A DNA stretch of 64,000 nucleotides from Merdicola sp963557785 (GTDB lineage: Bacteria; Bacillota; Clostridia; TANB77; CAG-508), in the NCBI GenBank assembly GCA_963557785.1, contig CAUWBF010000007.1, positions 1 through 64,000 of the forward strand. The letters run 5' to 3'. The notes below the pieces were generated by a model. It ran no database searches and had not been told where the DNA came from. It saw nothing but the letters and a program-made list of their open reading frames with translations. Numbering within the stretch: position 1 is the first letter of the stretch; each line of letters starts with the position of its first letter. A program made the translations under genes and the position numbers. Below, one piece after another: positions 52,769-59,969 of the stretch.

Positions 52769-54218
52769 AAGATAATACTAATTGATTACTAGCGCGAGAA
52801 CAAGCAACATACAATCTACGAAGCATTTCATCTCTATTAGTATAAGGATGACCATATTTATCATAAATCATATCGTTAATATCTACAAATACATTTTTAT
52901 AAGTAGAACCTTGTGCTCTATGAGAAGTAATTGCAAAGCCATAATCTAAATCTCTACTAAATAAAATCTTACCATTACTATTCGTAATATTAGAAGCGAT
53001 AAGATATTTACGTTTAAAATCAAAATATTGTTTCCATTTACTTCCACGTTCAGAACTACTAGCTTTTTTAGCATCATCAATAAGACTAGTCAACTTCTTA
53101 TAATACATCTGAAATGTATAGTTATCATAATGGTCAATAACAAATAAAGGTTGAGTTATAGCACCACCATGAATAGCTTGAAACTTAATAAGAAATCCTT
53201 TAAACTCATAATCATTATCAATTGTATCAACAATATCTTTAACAATATATTCTTCACTATTGTTTATAATAATATCATTAAAAACATTAACAACAGTAGT
53301 ATAACTCATTATTAAATCATTACGAGTAATAAGACTTTTATCAGCATCTTGAATAATCATATGTCTTACATGGTTATTCCATTGTGCAACACGACTATTA
53401 GTATAAGCTATAATACGATACAAATCAATATTTTTAGTATATTCTTCATCATTAAAACAAGTATCAATTAAATCAGAAAATTCAGTTTGACCACAAACAT
53501 AAAATCCTTTAGTTTCTTCATTATAATCTTGTCTATTTTTAGATATATAATCAAGAAATCTCCATCCATTCTTATTATCTATATCTTCTCGAAGAAGTTT
53601 AAGAAGTTTACTAATAGGATTATTATCTCCTTGTCGTACAACTTCTTTAAGATAATAAGTATTACTAGCAATAAGAAAAGCTTGACTAGTTTTCTCATTA
53701 ACAGGTGGAAGCTGACTAGAGTCACCAAGCATTATAACTTTAATTTGAAGCTTCTTACATTTATTACTAATATACTTAACAAGTTTAGCATTAAGCATAG
53801 AAGCTTCATCAATAATTAAAACTTTAAGACCATCTAGTTTATCTTTTCCAACAGGATTAAAGGCAGGATTTTCAGGGTCAAAATTTTCAATATTAACATC
53901 AAGTCTAAAACCAAATAATGATTGAATAGTATTAACTTCTTTTCCACCAATAGAATTACTAAGAACTCTACAAGCTTTATGTGTAGGAGCAGCACAACCT
54001 ATAACACCACCAGACCATTTGCAATTATTAATAACATATTTAATAACAAATGTCTTACCTGTACCTCCAGCACCACAAAGAGCATTAATATATTTCTTAT
54101 CATCCCAAGGCTGTGCAAGAAACTCAATAAGTTCATGCACAGCTATTTCTTGGTCTTTAGTAAACTTAATGTTAGTATCTTTTCTATTACTATTAGCAAT
54201 ATTAAGATTATCAATCAT
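52758..54218 (-). CDS. Superfamily 1 helicase, Dda/RecD-like
   Basis: 486 residues. Motif I GAGGTGKT (residues 49-56), motif II LIIDEASML near 130, motif III MLGDSSQLPPV near 155, motif V/VI AITSHRAQGSTYKNVFVDI near 430 and LYVACSRASNQLVL near 470. This complete set indicates an active 5'-3' DNA helicase of the Dda/RecD2 group, which in phages supports origin firing and recombination. Overlaps the glycosylase gene by 11 nt and the next gene by 1 nt. Confidence 0.85.
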   Translation of the reverse strand: MIDNLNIANSNRKDTNIKFTKDQEIAVHELIEFLAQPWDDKKYINALCGAGGTGKTFVIKYVINNCKWSGGVIGCAAPTHKACRVLSNSIGGKEVNTIQSLFGFRLDVNIENFDPENPAFNPVGKDKLDGLKVLIIDEASMLNAKLVKYISNKCKKLQIKVIMLGDSSQLPPVNEKTSQAFLIASNTYYLKEVVRQGDNNPISKLLKLLREDIDNKNGWRFLDYISKNRQDYNEETKGFYVCGQTEFSDLIDTCFNDEEYTKNIDLYRIIAYTNSRVAQWNNHVRHMIIQDADKSLITRNDLIMSYTTVVNVFNDIIINNSEEYIVKDIVDTIDNDYEFKGFLIKFQAIHGGAITQPLFVIDHYDNYTFQMYYKKLTSLIDDAKKASSSERGSKWKQYFDFKRKYLIASNITNSNGKILFSRDLDYGFAITSHRAQGSTYKNVFVDINDMIYDKYGHPYTNRDEMLRRLYVACSRASNQLVLSYGK

Positions 54219-54688
54219 TACAATTCGTTGTTTACATCAATAAGATTATTTTTAACTTTATCTTCATATTCTTTCCATTCTTGAAAAGCTAAAATAGTAG
54301 ATTCACTATCACCACGATTATAACACGTAGTAATATGAAACAATTCCTTAGCAAAAGGCATTTTAACAATTTTACCTTTAGCTATAAGTCCAGCAGCAAA
54401 AGGAATATAAAATCTAGTATCAACAGTTTTTCTATTTTCACTATCTCTTATAATTTTAATTCTATGATTATATTCATCTAATCGACGAGCATAAACAACT
54501 TTCTTTCCTTTAGTTCTGTAACTTTCACCTGTAATGCTATATAGTTTGCCATTGTATTCTACTTTATAAGTACCATCAATATATCTAATAATACCTTCAC
54601 ATTTAGCAACTATAATAACATATTTATTGACTATTCCTTTCTCTTTGGATTTACCTACAACTCCAAATGAGAATTTAAAGCTAACCAT
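54218..54688 (-). CDS. Protein of unknown function upstream of helicase
   Basis: 156 residues. N-terminal half beta-rich with FSFGVVGKSKEKG and YKVEYNGKLYSITG; C-terminal helix EWKEYEDKVKNNL. No domain recognised. Stop overlaps the helicase ATG by 1 nt and the start lies 6 nt after the next gene, so it belongs to the same operon. Confidence 0.65.
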   Translation of the reverse strand: MVSFKFSFGVVGKSKEKGIVNKYVIIVAKCEGIIRYIDGTYKVEYNGKLYSITGESYRTKGKKVVYARRLDEYNHRIKIIRDSENRKTVDTRFYIPFAAGLIAKGKIVKMPFAKELFHITTCYNRGDSESTILAFQEWKEYEDKVKNNLIDVNNEL

Positions 54689-54694
54689 AGTATA

Positions 54695-55027
54695 CTACTT
54701 TCTTTTAATAGTACGCATACGTTTATCAACAGCACGAGTAATACCTTTAAAAGTATTATCTTCTGCAAATTTAGCTTTACGAGCAGCCTTTTTAGCAGCT
54801 TTCTTAGCAGCAATCTCTTCATCGCGTTCTTTTTGTTGTTGAATAACATCAACAATCTCAACATGATAACCACAATAATGAGAAAGAAAATCAATCTTAC
54901 CACTAGTTCCATTACCAATAGCACTATTCTTAGCTACTTTAATAACTTTACTAGCAGGATTGATTCCAATAACAGCGTCAACATTATTAAGTTGACGAAC
55001 AACAGAAACTTCATCATACTTTTTCAT
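54695..55027 (-). CDS. Small basic protein of unknown function
   Basis: 110 residues. Residues 1-60 are alpha/beta (YDEVSVVRQLNNVDAVIGINPASK); residues 66-110 are a Lys/Ala/Arg-rich helix ending MRTIKRK, reminiscent of DNA-binding tails. Followed by a 143-nt gap with a dispersed repeat. Not recognised. Confidence 0.65.
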   Translation of the reverse strand: MKKYDEVSVVRQLNNVDAVIGINPASKVIKVAKNSAIGNGTSGKIDFLSHYCGYHVEIVDVIQQQKERDEEIAAKKAAKKAARKAKFAEDNTFKGITRAVDKRMRTIKRK

Positions 55028-55112
55028 AAGTACTTTACATTTTTAAAGATTAATAAAACAATTATATTTAATAGTTAAAACTATAATAAATTCAATAATA
55101 GTTAGATTAGTA

Positions 55113-55155
55113 GAGCCACTACGCTACGCTCCGTGGCGACCCCCCGTAGAGGATG
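55113..55155 (-). repeat. Dispersed repeat, intergenic single copy 20 with GC-rich flank
   Basis: Core ACCCCCCGTAGAGGATG at 55139-55155 with the flank CACTACGCTACGCTCCGTGG before it. The sequence GATTAGTAG just outside (55096-55104) also precedes pair A and pair B. No inverted partner is seen nearby. Confidence 0.85.
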
Positions 55156-55170
55156 GAAGCAAGCTAGTCA

Positions 55171-55362
55171 TTAAACTTTCTTTCTAATAATATCATTAAA
55201 ATCACTAGCAAGTTTACCAATCCTATCTTCAATTCTATCTAGTCTATTTCTATCTCTATCTCTTTTAACTTCCCATTGTTTATTAATATCGCAAATATCA
55301 ATTTGAATCTTTCTAATCCAATTTTGAGTATCATTAATATCTCTAATAAGTCTATCTAGTTT
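55171..55362 (-). CDS. Charged coiled-coil ORF without start codon (possible frameshift extension)
   Basis: 63 codons reading KLDRLIRDINDTQNWIRKI onwards with Arg/Asp/Ile heptads up to IIRKKV. It has no Met and begins right after a stop in its own frame. The small membrane ORF at 55356-55448 ends at the same point in the frame one base away, with an AAAAAC run at the junction. A -1 shift would give a 90-residue membrane-anchored coiled coil. Otherwise it would need a non-ATG start. Confidence 0.45.
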   Translation of the reverse strand, partial: KLDRLIRDINDTQNWIRKIQIDICDINKQWEVKRDRDRNRLDRIEDRIGKLASDFNDIIRKKV

Positions 55363-55448
55363 TTACTAACAATGGTAATTCTTATAAAAAGATATACAGA
55401 TAAACCAAATATCATACCAAGTATAAAATGAGAAACATTTTCAATCAT
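55356..55448 (-). CDS. Tiny membrane peptide (30 aa)
   Basis: ATG at 55446-55448 overlaps the stop of the preceding gene by 8 nt, arguing for coupled translation. Sequence starts MIENVSHFILGMIFGLSVYL with one transmembrane segment and ends in IVSKN. See the adjoining coiled-coil ORF for a possible frameshift product. Similar small membrane peptides occur in phage lysis or host-interaction loci, but no function can be assigned. Confidence 0.5.
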   Translation of the reverse strand: MIENVSHFILGMIFGLSVYLFIRITIVSKN

Positions 55449-56013
55449 AGAAATAATGATAAAGTTTACGAATTAGTTCAAATCTAGTATCAGTAATATT
55501 ATAAATTTTAAATACTTTAGCAACAAAATCAAAATCACCATATTTAAGTAAAGCATCTATATAATCTTTAATATCACTAAGCCACATAATAGCACTAACA
55601 GAATATCTATCACTATCAGTATTAGTAATATATTGACCAATACCTTTAGCAATAGTATCAGCAGTTATATCATTAATAATAAACTTATCAGTAAACCAAT
55701 TATCTTTTATATAATGTTTATCAGTATATTTATCACGAAAGGTTTTAGATAGTTTATTACATAAATCAATATAAGAACGAGCAGCAGTTCTATTATTATG
55801 ATTAACAAATTGAACATCTTTAACTTTAAGAGTTAAGTTCATACCACATTCAATAATACGAACTTTAATTTGTTTTTTATCCTCATTAATATATAGAACA
55901 ATAGCAAGTTTATCTTTCCAATAGCCAGTATTTAAAGTAACTATATCATAAAGTTTAACTTTAAATCCAGATGTAATAGTACCATCAATTTGTTTATAAG
56001 TAATATAATTCAT
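55441..56013 (-). CDS. Protein of unknown function
   Basis: 190 residues. N-terminal 70 residues look like a small beta barrel (VKLYDIVTLNTGYWKDKLAIVLYINEDKKQIKVRIIE), comparable to KOW/SH3-like folds; residues 75-190 are helical. First gene after stem-loop module copy 4. Not recognised. Confidence 0.65.
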   Translation of the reverse strand: MNYITYKQIDGTITSGFKVKLYDIVTLNTGYWKDKLAIVLYINEDKKQIKVRIIECGMNLTLKVKDVQFVNHNNRTAARSYIDLCNKLSKTFRDKYTDKHYIKDNWFTDKFIINDITADTIAKGIGQYITNTDSDRYSVSAIMWLSDIKDYIDALLKYGDFDFVAKVFKIYNITDTRFELIRKLYHYFYD

Positions 56014-56055
56014 AATAAAACTGTATTAAATTTTTAGTTTAACATTTATTAGCTA

Positions 56056-56140
56056 GTTCTTTTGCCCTGTATTGAACCCAATATTAATCGTGATAGATTA
56101 ATCAGATTATATATGAAAATTCAACAGAGAGCAAAAGAAC
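56056..56140 (-). promoter_or_regulatory. Stem-loop module (copy 4)
   Basis: Arms of 21 nt at 56056-56076 and 56120-56140 pair at 18 positions, the outer part being GTTCTTTTGC. The loop carries the invariant TCGTGATAGATTAATCA (56088-56104). It sits 43 nt upstream of the gene starting at 56013. Confidence 0.65.
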
Positions 56141-56172
56141 CGTATCTATGAATGTATTATGAACATAAATAG

Positions 56173-56535
56173 TTAGTCATTACTAGCAGCCTCATTATTC
56201 TGTTCATTATTCTTACCATCACGTTTAAGACGTTCTTTAAGAATATGTTCAGATACAGAACCAAGTTTACATTCACTAACACAACGACTAACACCTTTAG
56301 CATGAGTTACAGTATATACAATAGGATAATTAATATATTTATTATTACCTACTGTACGTTCAATTTTAGTAATTCCAACTTCGGTTACAATACCAACACA
56401 AACACCAAGCTTAGTTTGATTATGATATTGATAAGTATATTCCATATAAACTATTTGTCCTTTTTTAAACTTAGCTTGTTCTTCAATGTATCTATCTAAT
56501 AGACCATCAAAAATAAAAGAATCATAATTATCCAT
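56173..56535 (-). CDS. Protein of unknown function
   Basis: 120 residues from the ATG at 56535 (MDNYDSFIFDGLLDRYIEEQ); the longer frame to 56610 translates a hairpin and is rejected. FKKGQIVYMEYTYQYHNQTKLGVCVGIVTEVG near 22-55 is a small beta-barrel pattern; the C-terminus is charged and Asn/Glu-rich. Not recognised. Confidence 0.65.
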   Translation of the reverse strand: MDNYDSFIFDGLLDRYIEEQAKFKKGQIVYMEYTYQYHNQTKLGVCVGIVTEVGITKIERTVGNNKYINYPIVYTVTHAKGVSRCVSECKLGSVSEHILKERLKRDGKNNEQNNEAASND

Positions 56536-56576
56536 TTTAATTATATATTTAAAGTTAATAATATACATACTAAAAA

Positions 56577-56608
56577 GCCTAGCACTATCTTCACAGACAA
56601 TGCTAGGC
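56577..56608 (-). repeat. Conserved-loop hairpin 1
   Basis: GCCTAGCA pairs with TGCTAGGC (8 bp). The loop contains ATCTTCACAGAC, identical in hairpins 2 and 3, whose stems differ. Could double as a terminator. Confidence 0.75.
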
Positions 56609-56745
56609 AAAACTACAAATACGAAATCATATAAAACGAAATGTTTGACACAGACATCATTATTACTAATTTCACAATCAATAATAATAGAATAATTAAC
56701 ACCAAATCAAATATGACATATAACACTTGGACTATGATAAATATT

Positions 56746-56775
56746 AATAGCACTATCTTCACAGACCGTACTATT
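56746..56775 (-). repeat. Conserved-loop hairpin 2
   Basis: AATAGCAC (56746-56753) pairs with GTACTATT (56768-56775) at 7 of 8 positions, enclosing ATCTTCACAGAC. Confidence 0.7.
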
Positions 56776-56859
56776 ACAAAAGTTACAATTAGAAATTAAA
56801 ACGGATAATAACAATATCATAGTTTCGGAGTTCAATTCCTCCATCATCAGCAAGTGAAA

Positions 56860-56891
56860 TAACACTATTATCTTCACAGACAATAGTGTTA
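56860..56891 (-). repeat. Conserved-loop hairpin 3
   Basis: TAACACTATT (56860-56869) pairs exactly with AATAGTGTTA (56882-56891); the loop is exactly ATCTTCACAGAC. Lies 26 nt past the stop of the gene at 56917. Confidence 0.8.
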
Positions 56892-56916
56892 GAAATACAA
56901 TCAAAATTATGTGGGA

Positions 56917-57498
56917 TTATTTAGCAGATTTATTTGCTTTTCTACGTTTAAGTTCAGCATAAATTTCATCATCACTAACATTCTTAAACTTATTCTCTTG
57001 TTTATTATTATCAACAGATTGATTAATCATTTTAATCATTTCCTTATATTCTGCATTAGAAGTATCAATAATATGTTGAGCAATCAAATTATTAATTTTA
57101 GTATTAGCTTCAACAATATTAATAATCATATCTTTAGCATATTTAGGAAAAACAGCAATAATAGGTTTAAGAGTATCTTTATCTTCAATTATACTATCCC
57201 AACGATTAATAAGCCAATCAAGTTCAAATCCATCTTCAGTAGCAAGTTTAATAATATCTTCTTGAGTTTTACCAAAATCATTAATATATTTTTGTTCTTT
57301 AAGAACATATACAAATAAAGCTAAACCTCTAACATATTGGTCTGGAGATAAACCTTTATCTTTAATATCATTAATGAATTTATTAAGAAGATTACAATCT
57401 TCTTTATATTTACAGGTATCACAAGCAATATTATTAGATGTATTACAAGATTTACCAAAAACTTCATCAAGAATAACTTTAATATTAATATTTTCCAT
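56917..57498 (-). CDS. Cysteine-cluster protein of unknown function
   Basis: 193 residues. CNTSNNIACDTCKYKEDCNLL near 18-38 gives four cysteines spaced as in small Fe-S or zinc sites; the remainder is helical and ends in a Lys/Arg-rich tail (ELKRRKANKSAK). A DNA-associated role is plausible. Followed by the three conserved-loop hairpins. Confidence 0.65.
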   Translation of the reverse strand: MENINIKVILDEVFGKSCNTSNNIACDTCKYKEDCNLLNKFINDIKDKGLSPDQYVRGLALFVYVLKEQKYINDFGKTQEDIIKLATEDGFELDWLINRWDSIIEDKDTLKPIIAVFPKYAKDMIINIVEANTKINNLIAQHIIDTSNAEYKEMIKMINQSVDNNKQENKFKNVSDDEIYAELKRRKANKSAK

Positions 57499-57510
57499 AA
57501 TTTTATTTAT

Positions 57511-57690
57511 TTAATCATAATAACCAAAAACATCATTTTCAGGGTCAACAATAGGACTATCATCAACTATTGGTTCCCAAGCAATATCGTCAAAATCTTG
57601 ACTTAAACATTCTGCATGAATTTCAACACCTTCAACATTATTATTGAAATATGTATCATCTTCAACAAAATAAATATCAGTTCTTTCCAT
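57511..57690 (-). CDS. Small acidic protein (59 aa)
   Basis: ATG at 57690, stop at 57511-57513. MERTDIYFVEDDTYFNNNV is followed by an Asp/Glu/Pro-rich stretch ending DVFGYYD. Tight spacing with the gene at 57498 and genome-like codon use support it. Strongly acidic; DNA mimic or regulator roles are possible but unsupported. Confidence 0.65.
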   Translation of the reverse strand: MERTDIYFVEDDTYFNNNVEGVEIHAECLSQDFDDIAWEPIVDDSPIVDPENDVFGYYD

Positions 57691-57709
57691 ATCTTTATAT
57701 ATAAAATAA

Positions 57710-57842
57710 ACTCCGAGTAGAGGATGATTATCATCAACTAGTTAACTATAACAAACCCAATAAACAAAATGGATAAAAATGGCAAGAACATGAGAATTAG
57801 CTTTAACAAGCTCAACAGCACTATCCATCCTCTACGGGGAGT
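57710..57842. repeat. Dispersed repeat, intergenic inverted pair C (copies 21 and 22)
   Basis: ACTCCGAGTAGAGGATG (57710-57726, one CC to GA change) faces CATCCTCTACGGGGAGT (57826-57842). The interior of about 100 bp has no convincing gene. Confidence 0.8.
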
Positions 57843-57855
57843 CTATACTACAAAC

Positions 57856-58482
57856 TTAGCTAGCTTCAGAATCTTTATTCTTTTTATGAAGTTCAGTTTC
57901 AGTATCAATCATAATACCAATAACTCGTTGGCTATCACTAGCAACATCAGCATGAGCTTTAACTAAAGCATCAATGAATAAATCATCTGTATATCTATAT
58001 TCTCTACGAAGTCCACCATCAGCGGTAACTCTAAACTTATTCCATAAGAAGTCAACATAAGCACCTTTAGAATTACATATTCTTCCATCATCTTCAAGAG
58101 CATGAAGAATATTAAGAGAAGTATGACGTCTAAATGCAGCATTGAATTTAACAATACAAACTACATCAAGAATATGTTGAGGAACATTAATTCCAACAGG
58201 AATACCACGTTTATCAGTCTTAACATCTTTAAAATCATTATCTTCATTAGCTTGATTAACAACAGTAGTTTGTTCTTCCTGTTTACGAACTTTACTTTGT
58301 TTCTTCTTTCTAGTTTTATTCTTAGGTTGAACAGTTTCACTACTAACAACAGCATTAACTTGTGTATCTTCTTCAGGAACAACAAGTTTACCTTCTTGTT
58401 TAGCTTCTTCTAAACTTTCAGCCATAGTTTTCTTTCTAGGCTTAGATTGAACATTACTAGTAACATTATCAAAATTTACCAT
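57856..58482 (-). CDS. Protein of unknown function with disordered basic N-terminus
   Basis: 208 residues. Residues 1-85 are low-complexity Lys/Glu/Gln/Thr (NKTRKKKQSKVRKQEEQ), probably disordered. Residues 90-195 form a compact domain: GIPVGINVPQHILDVVCIVKFNAAFRRHTSLNILHALED, then DFLWNKFRV and DLFIDALVKAHADVASDSQRVIGIM. Helical, unrecognised. Some Crassvirales DNA-binding proteins have such tails, so nucleic acid binding is a guess. Confidence 0.65.
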   Translation of the reverse strand: MVNFDNVTSNVQSKPRKKTMAESLEEAKQEGKLVVPEEDTQVNAVVSSETVQPKNKTRKKKQSKVRKQEEQTTVVNQANEDNDFKDVKTDKRGIPVGINVPQHILDVVCIVKFNAAFRRHTSLNILHALEDDGRICNSKGAYVDFLWNKFRVTADGGLRREYRYTDDLFIDALVKAHADVASDSQRVIGIMIDTETELHKKNKDSEAS

Positions 58483-58623
58483 AACACTTATAAGTTTAAG
58501 ATTAATATTATTATCAGTAGCAATATTACTCTACTGAACAACACGACAAATATAATAATTAAATATAATACTCCAAATATATTATAATTTATTTATACTA
58601 TAATTCTAACTAATAATCAATAG

Positions 58624-58800
58624 CTATATTAAAATAACTAAAATAGTTATAGCAATAGGAATTAACTTACCACGAGTATAATAAATATCAATAGTATCAA
58701 GAGTATCATTAGTATAAAGAGAATCAGTAATATCAAGAATATTAAGAATATCATTAGTAATACCACCAGTAATATTAGCATGACTAGTATTAATAGTCAT
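58624..58800 (-). CDS. Small tail-anchored membrane protein (58 aa)
   Basis: ATG at 58800, TAG at 58624-58626. An Asn/Thr/Asp-rich N-terminus (MTINTSHANITGGITND) is followed by a C-terminal hydrophobic segment LIPIAITILVILI. Genome-like codons. No family recognised. Confidence 0.55.
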   Translation of the reverse strand: MTINTSHANITGGITNDILNILDITDSLYTNDTLDTIDIYYTRGKLIPIAITILVILI

Positions 58801-58859
58801 TATAATATTGATAGTATTAATAGTGCTATTGTTAGCTAGAACTAATGCTATTGGTCATT

Positions 58860-59009
58860 ATGACTAAAAGTCTTATTAGACTTGGTAATACTGTTAGAGC
58901 TAGTCTTAATACTGGGCTTAACGATAAAGTTCATGACGAAACTAGAGTTAAAGCTGATGCCAGAACTAATGTTGATGATGATGGTATAACCAAAGGTTAT
59001 AATGAATGA
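58860..59009 (+). CDS. Small rightward ORF (49 aa)
   Basis: ATG at 58860 in the usual ATT-ATG context; MTKSLIRLGNTVRASLNTGL, then Lys/Asp-rich, ending TKGYNE. It is the only rightward candidate inside the leftward block and uses the codon style of the genome's rightward genes. Divergent from the small membrane protein gene, 59 bp away. Weak but plausible. Confidence 0.4.
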   Translation: MTKSLIRLGNTVRASLNTGLNDKVHDETRVKADARTNVDDDGITKGYNE

Positions 59010-59458
59010 AATTGAGAAGATGATAATATAACTAATAGTTATAGTGGTTATAATGAAAAGTTATGGAGTTATAACGAGAAGTTATAGGAGAGAAAGAGAG
59101 GGAGAAAGAAGGAATTGGAACAATAGGTTTAGATTGATTATTAGGAGTGTTATTAGGAGGATGAGGAGGATTAGGAAGAATACCAGCAGGACTAGTCTCT
59201 TTAGCATATCCATCTCCACACTCATTTCCACATTTACCACTACAAAACTCACTCTCATCTCCATATTCAACCTCAATTTAACCCTATTTGAACCACATCC
59301 AACTCTACCATCTCATTCTCCACGAAATCCACATTCACCACTTTCATCTCCATATCCTCTTTCTCCACATTCAATACCTCTCGTCACCTTTAATTTCATC
59401 TCTATAACTTTTTGTTATGAGAGTAAATCTACATGACCAATATCAGTATAACAAAATG
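59010..59458. other. Compositionally odd intergenic region (possible decayed Cys/Gly-rich gene)
   Basis: No intact gene. The leftward strand is purine-rich and encodes, in pieces broken by stops and frame changes, Cys/Gly/Glu segments such as CGERGYGDESGECGF and EYGDESEFCSGKCGNECGDG, then a Pro/Asn-rich end (ILPNPPHPPNNTPNNQ). GTTATA-type short repeats lie at 59036-59090, and TATAAC..GTTAT hairpins followed by GAGTAAATC at 59401-59427 and 59449-59472. Confidence 0.45.
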
Positions 59459-59764
59459 TTATAGGAGTAAATCATCATTAATTTTATTAGTAGCATTATC
59501 ATCAGTAATTTCATCGAGTTTATTAATATCAAAACAATTATTAAGACTATAAGCGATACTTTTTAGTTTATCGTTAATAAGACCTCTACAATTATCAACA
59601 ACAGCATATACTTGTTTGATATCATCACCGTTACCATTAGTAGTTAAATTGGTAATAGCAAGAGGAATATCAGCATTAGCAGAATGAAGATTAATAAGTT
59701 CAATAGAAGTAATAGAATTATCATTCTCAACTTCAATAGTAGTAATAATACGATGTACTTTCAT
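59459..59764 (-). CDS. Protein of unknown function (101 aa)
   Basis: MKVHRIITTIEVENDNSITSIELINL, with a mixed alpha/beta pattern and an Asp/Asn-rich end. A copy of the promoter-like motif lies 93 nt upstream of its start (59857-59877). Not recognised. Confidence 0.55.
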   Translation of the reverse strand: MKVHRIITTIEVENDNSITSIELINLHSANADIPLAITNLTTNGNGDDIKQVYAVVDNCRGLINDKLKSIAYSLNNCFDINKLDEITDDNATNKINDDLLL

Positions 59765-59969
59765 AATGTTTAATATTAGGACAAGACTTATCAGAACTTA
59801 CAGCTAGTTCATGATTGACAAGTCTTATCAGACTATTAAGTTCGTTTGCTGCAATATATTTAATGTTGATAATGAGCATTTCCATGTTGAACACTAGCAA
59901 CAACATCAACAAAACTATTGTTGATAACATCAGTGCTACCAACCCGAAGGTTAGTAGCACCATGTTCAT
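59733..59969 (-). CDS. Possible small membrane protein overlapping neighbours
   Basis: 78 residues. The ATG overlaps the stop of the SSB-like gene (TAATG), an arrangement that favours translation, and residues 1-27 (MNMVLLTFGLVALMLSTIVL region) are a transmembrane segment. Against it, the promoter-like motif at 59857-59877 lies inside and the 3' end overlaps the next gene by 32 nt with a YYYYY end. Undecided. Confidence 0.35.
   Translation of the reverse strand: MNMVLLTFGLVALMLSTIVLLMLLLVFNMEMLIINIKYIAANELNSLIRLVNHELAVSSDKSCPNIKHYESTSYYYYY
59857..59877 (-). promoter_or_regulatory. Promoter-like motif, copy 1
   Basis: TATTTAATGTTGATAATGAG on the + strand; leftward it reads CTCATTATCAACATTAAATA followed by TATTG. 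It lies upstream of the gene starting at 59764. Confidence 0.6.

Noticed and set aside
56825..56855. tRNA-like GGAGTTCAATTCCTCC sequence followed by ATCATCAGCA
   Set aside because: The T-arm pairing is poor and no matching 5' acceptor strand, D-arm or anticodon arm is found at the right distance on either strand.
57769..57966. 65-codon rightward ORF
   Set aside because: Begins between repeat arms and runs antisense into a well supported leftward gene.
59044..59436. 130-codon rightward ORF rich in Ser, Arg and Pro
   Set aside because: Codon use is unlike all genes here and it is antisense to the purine-rich tract; likely chance.
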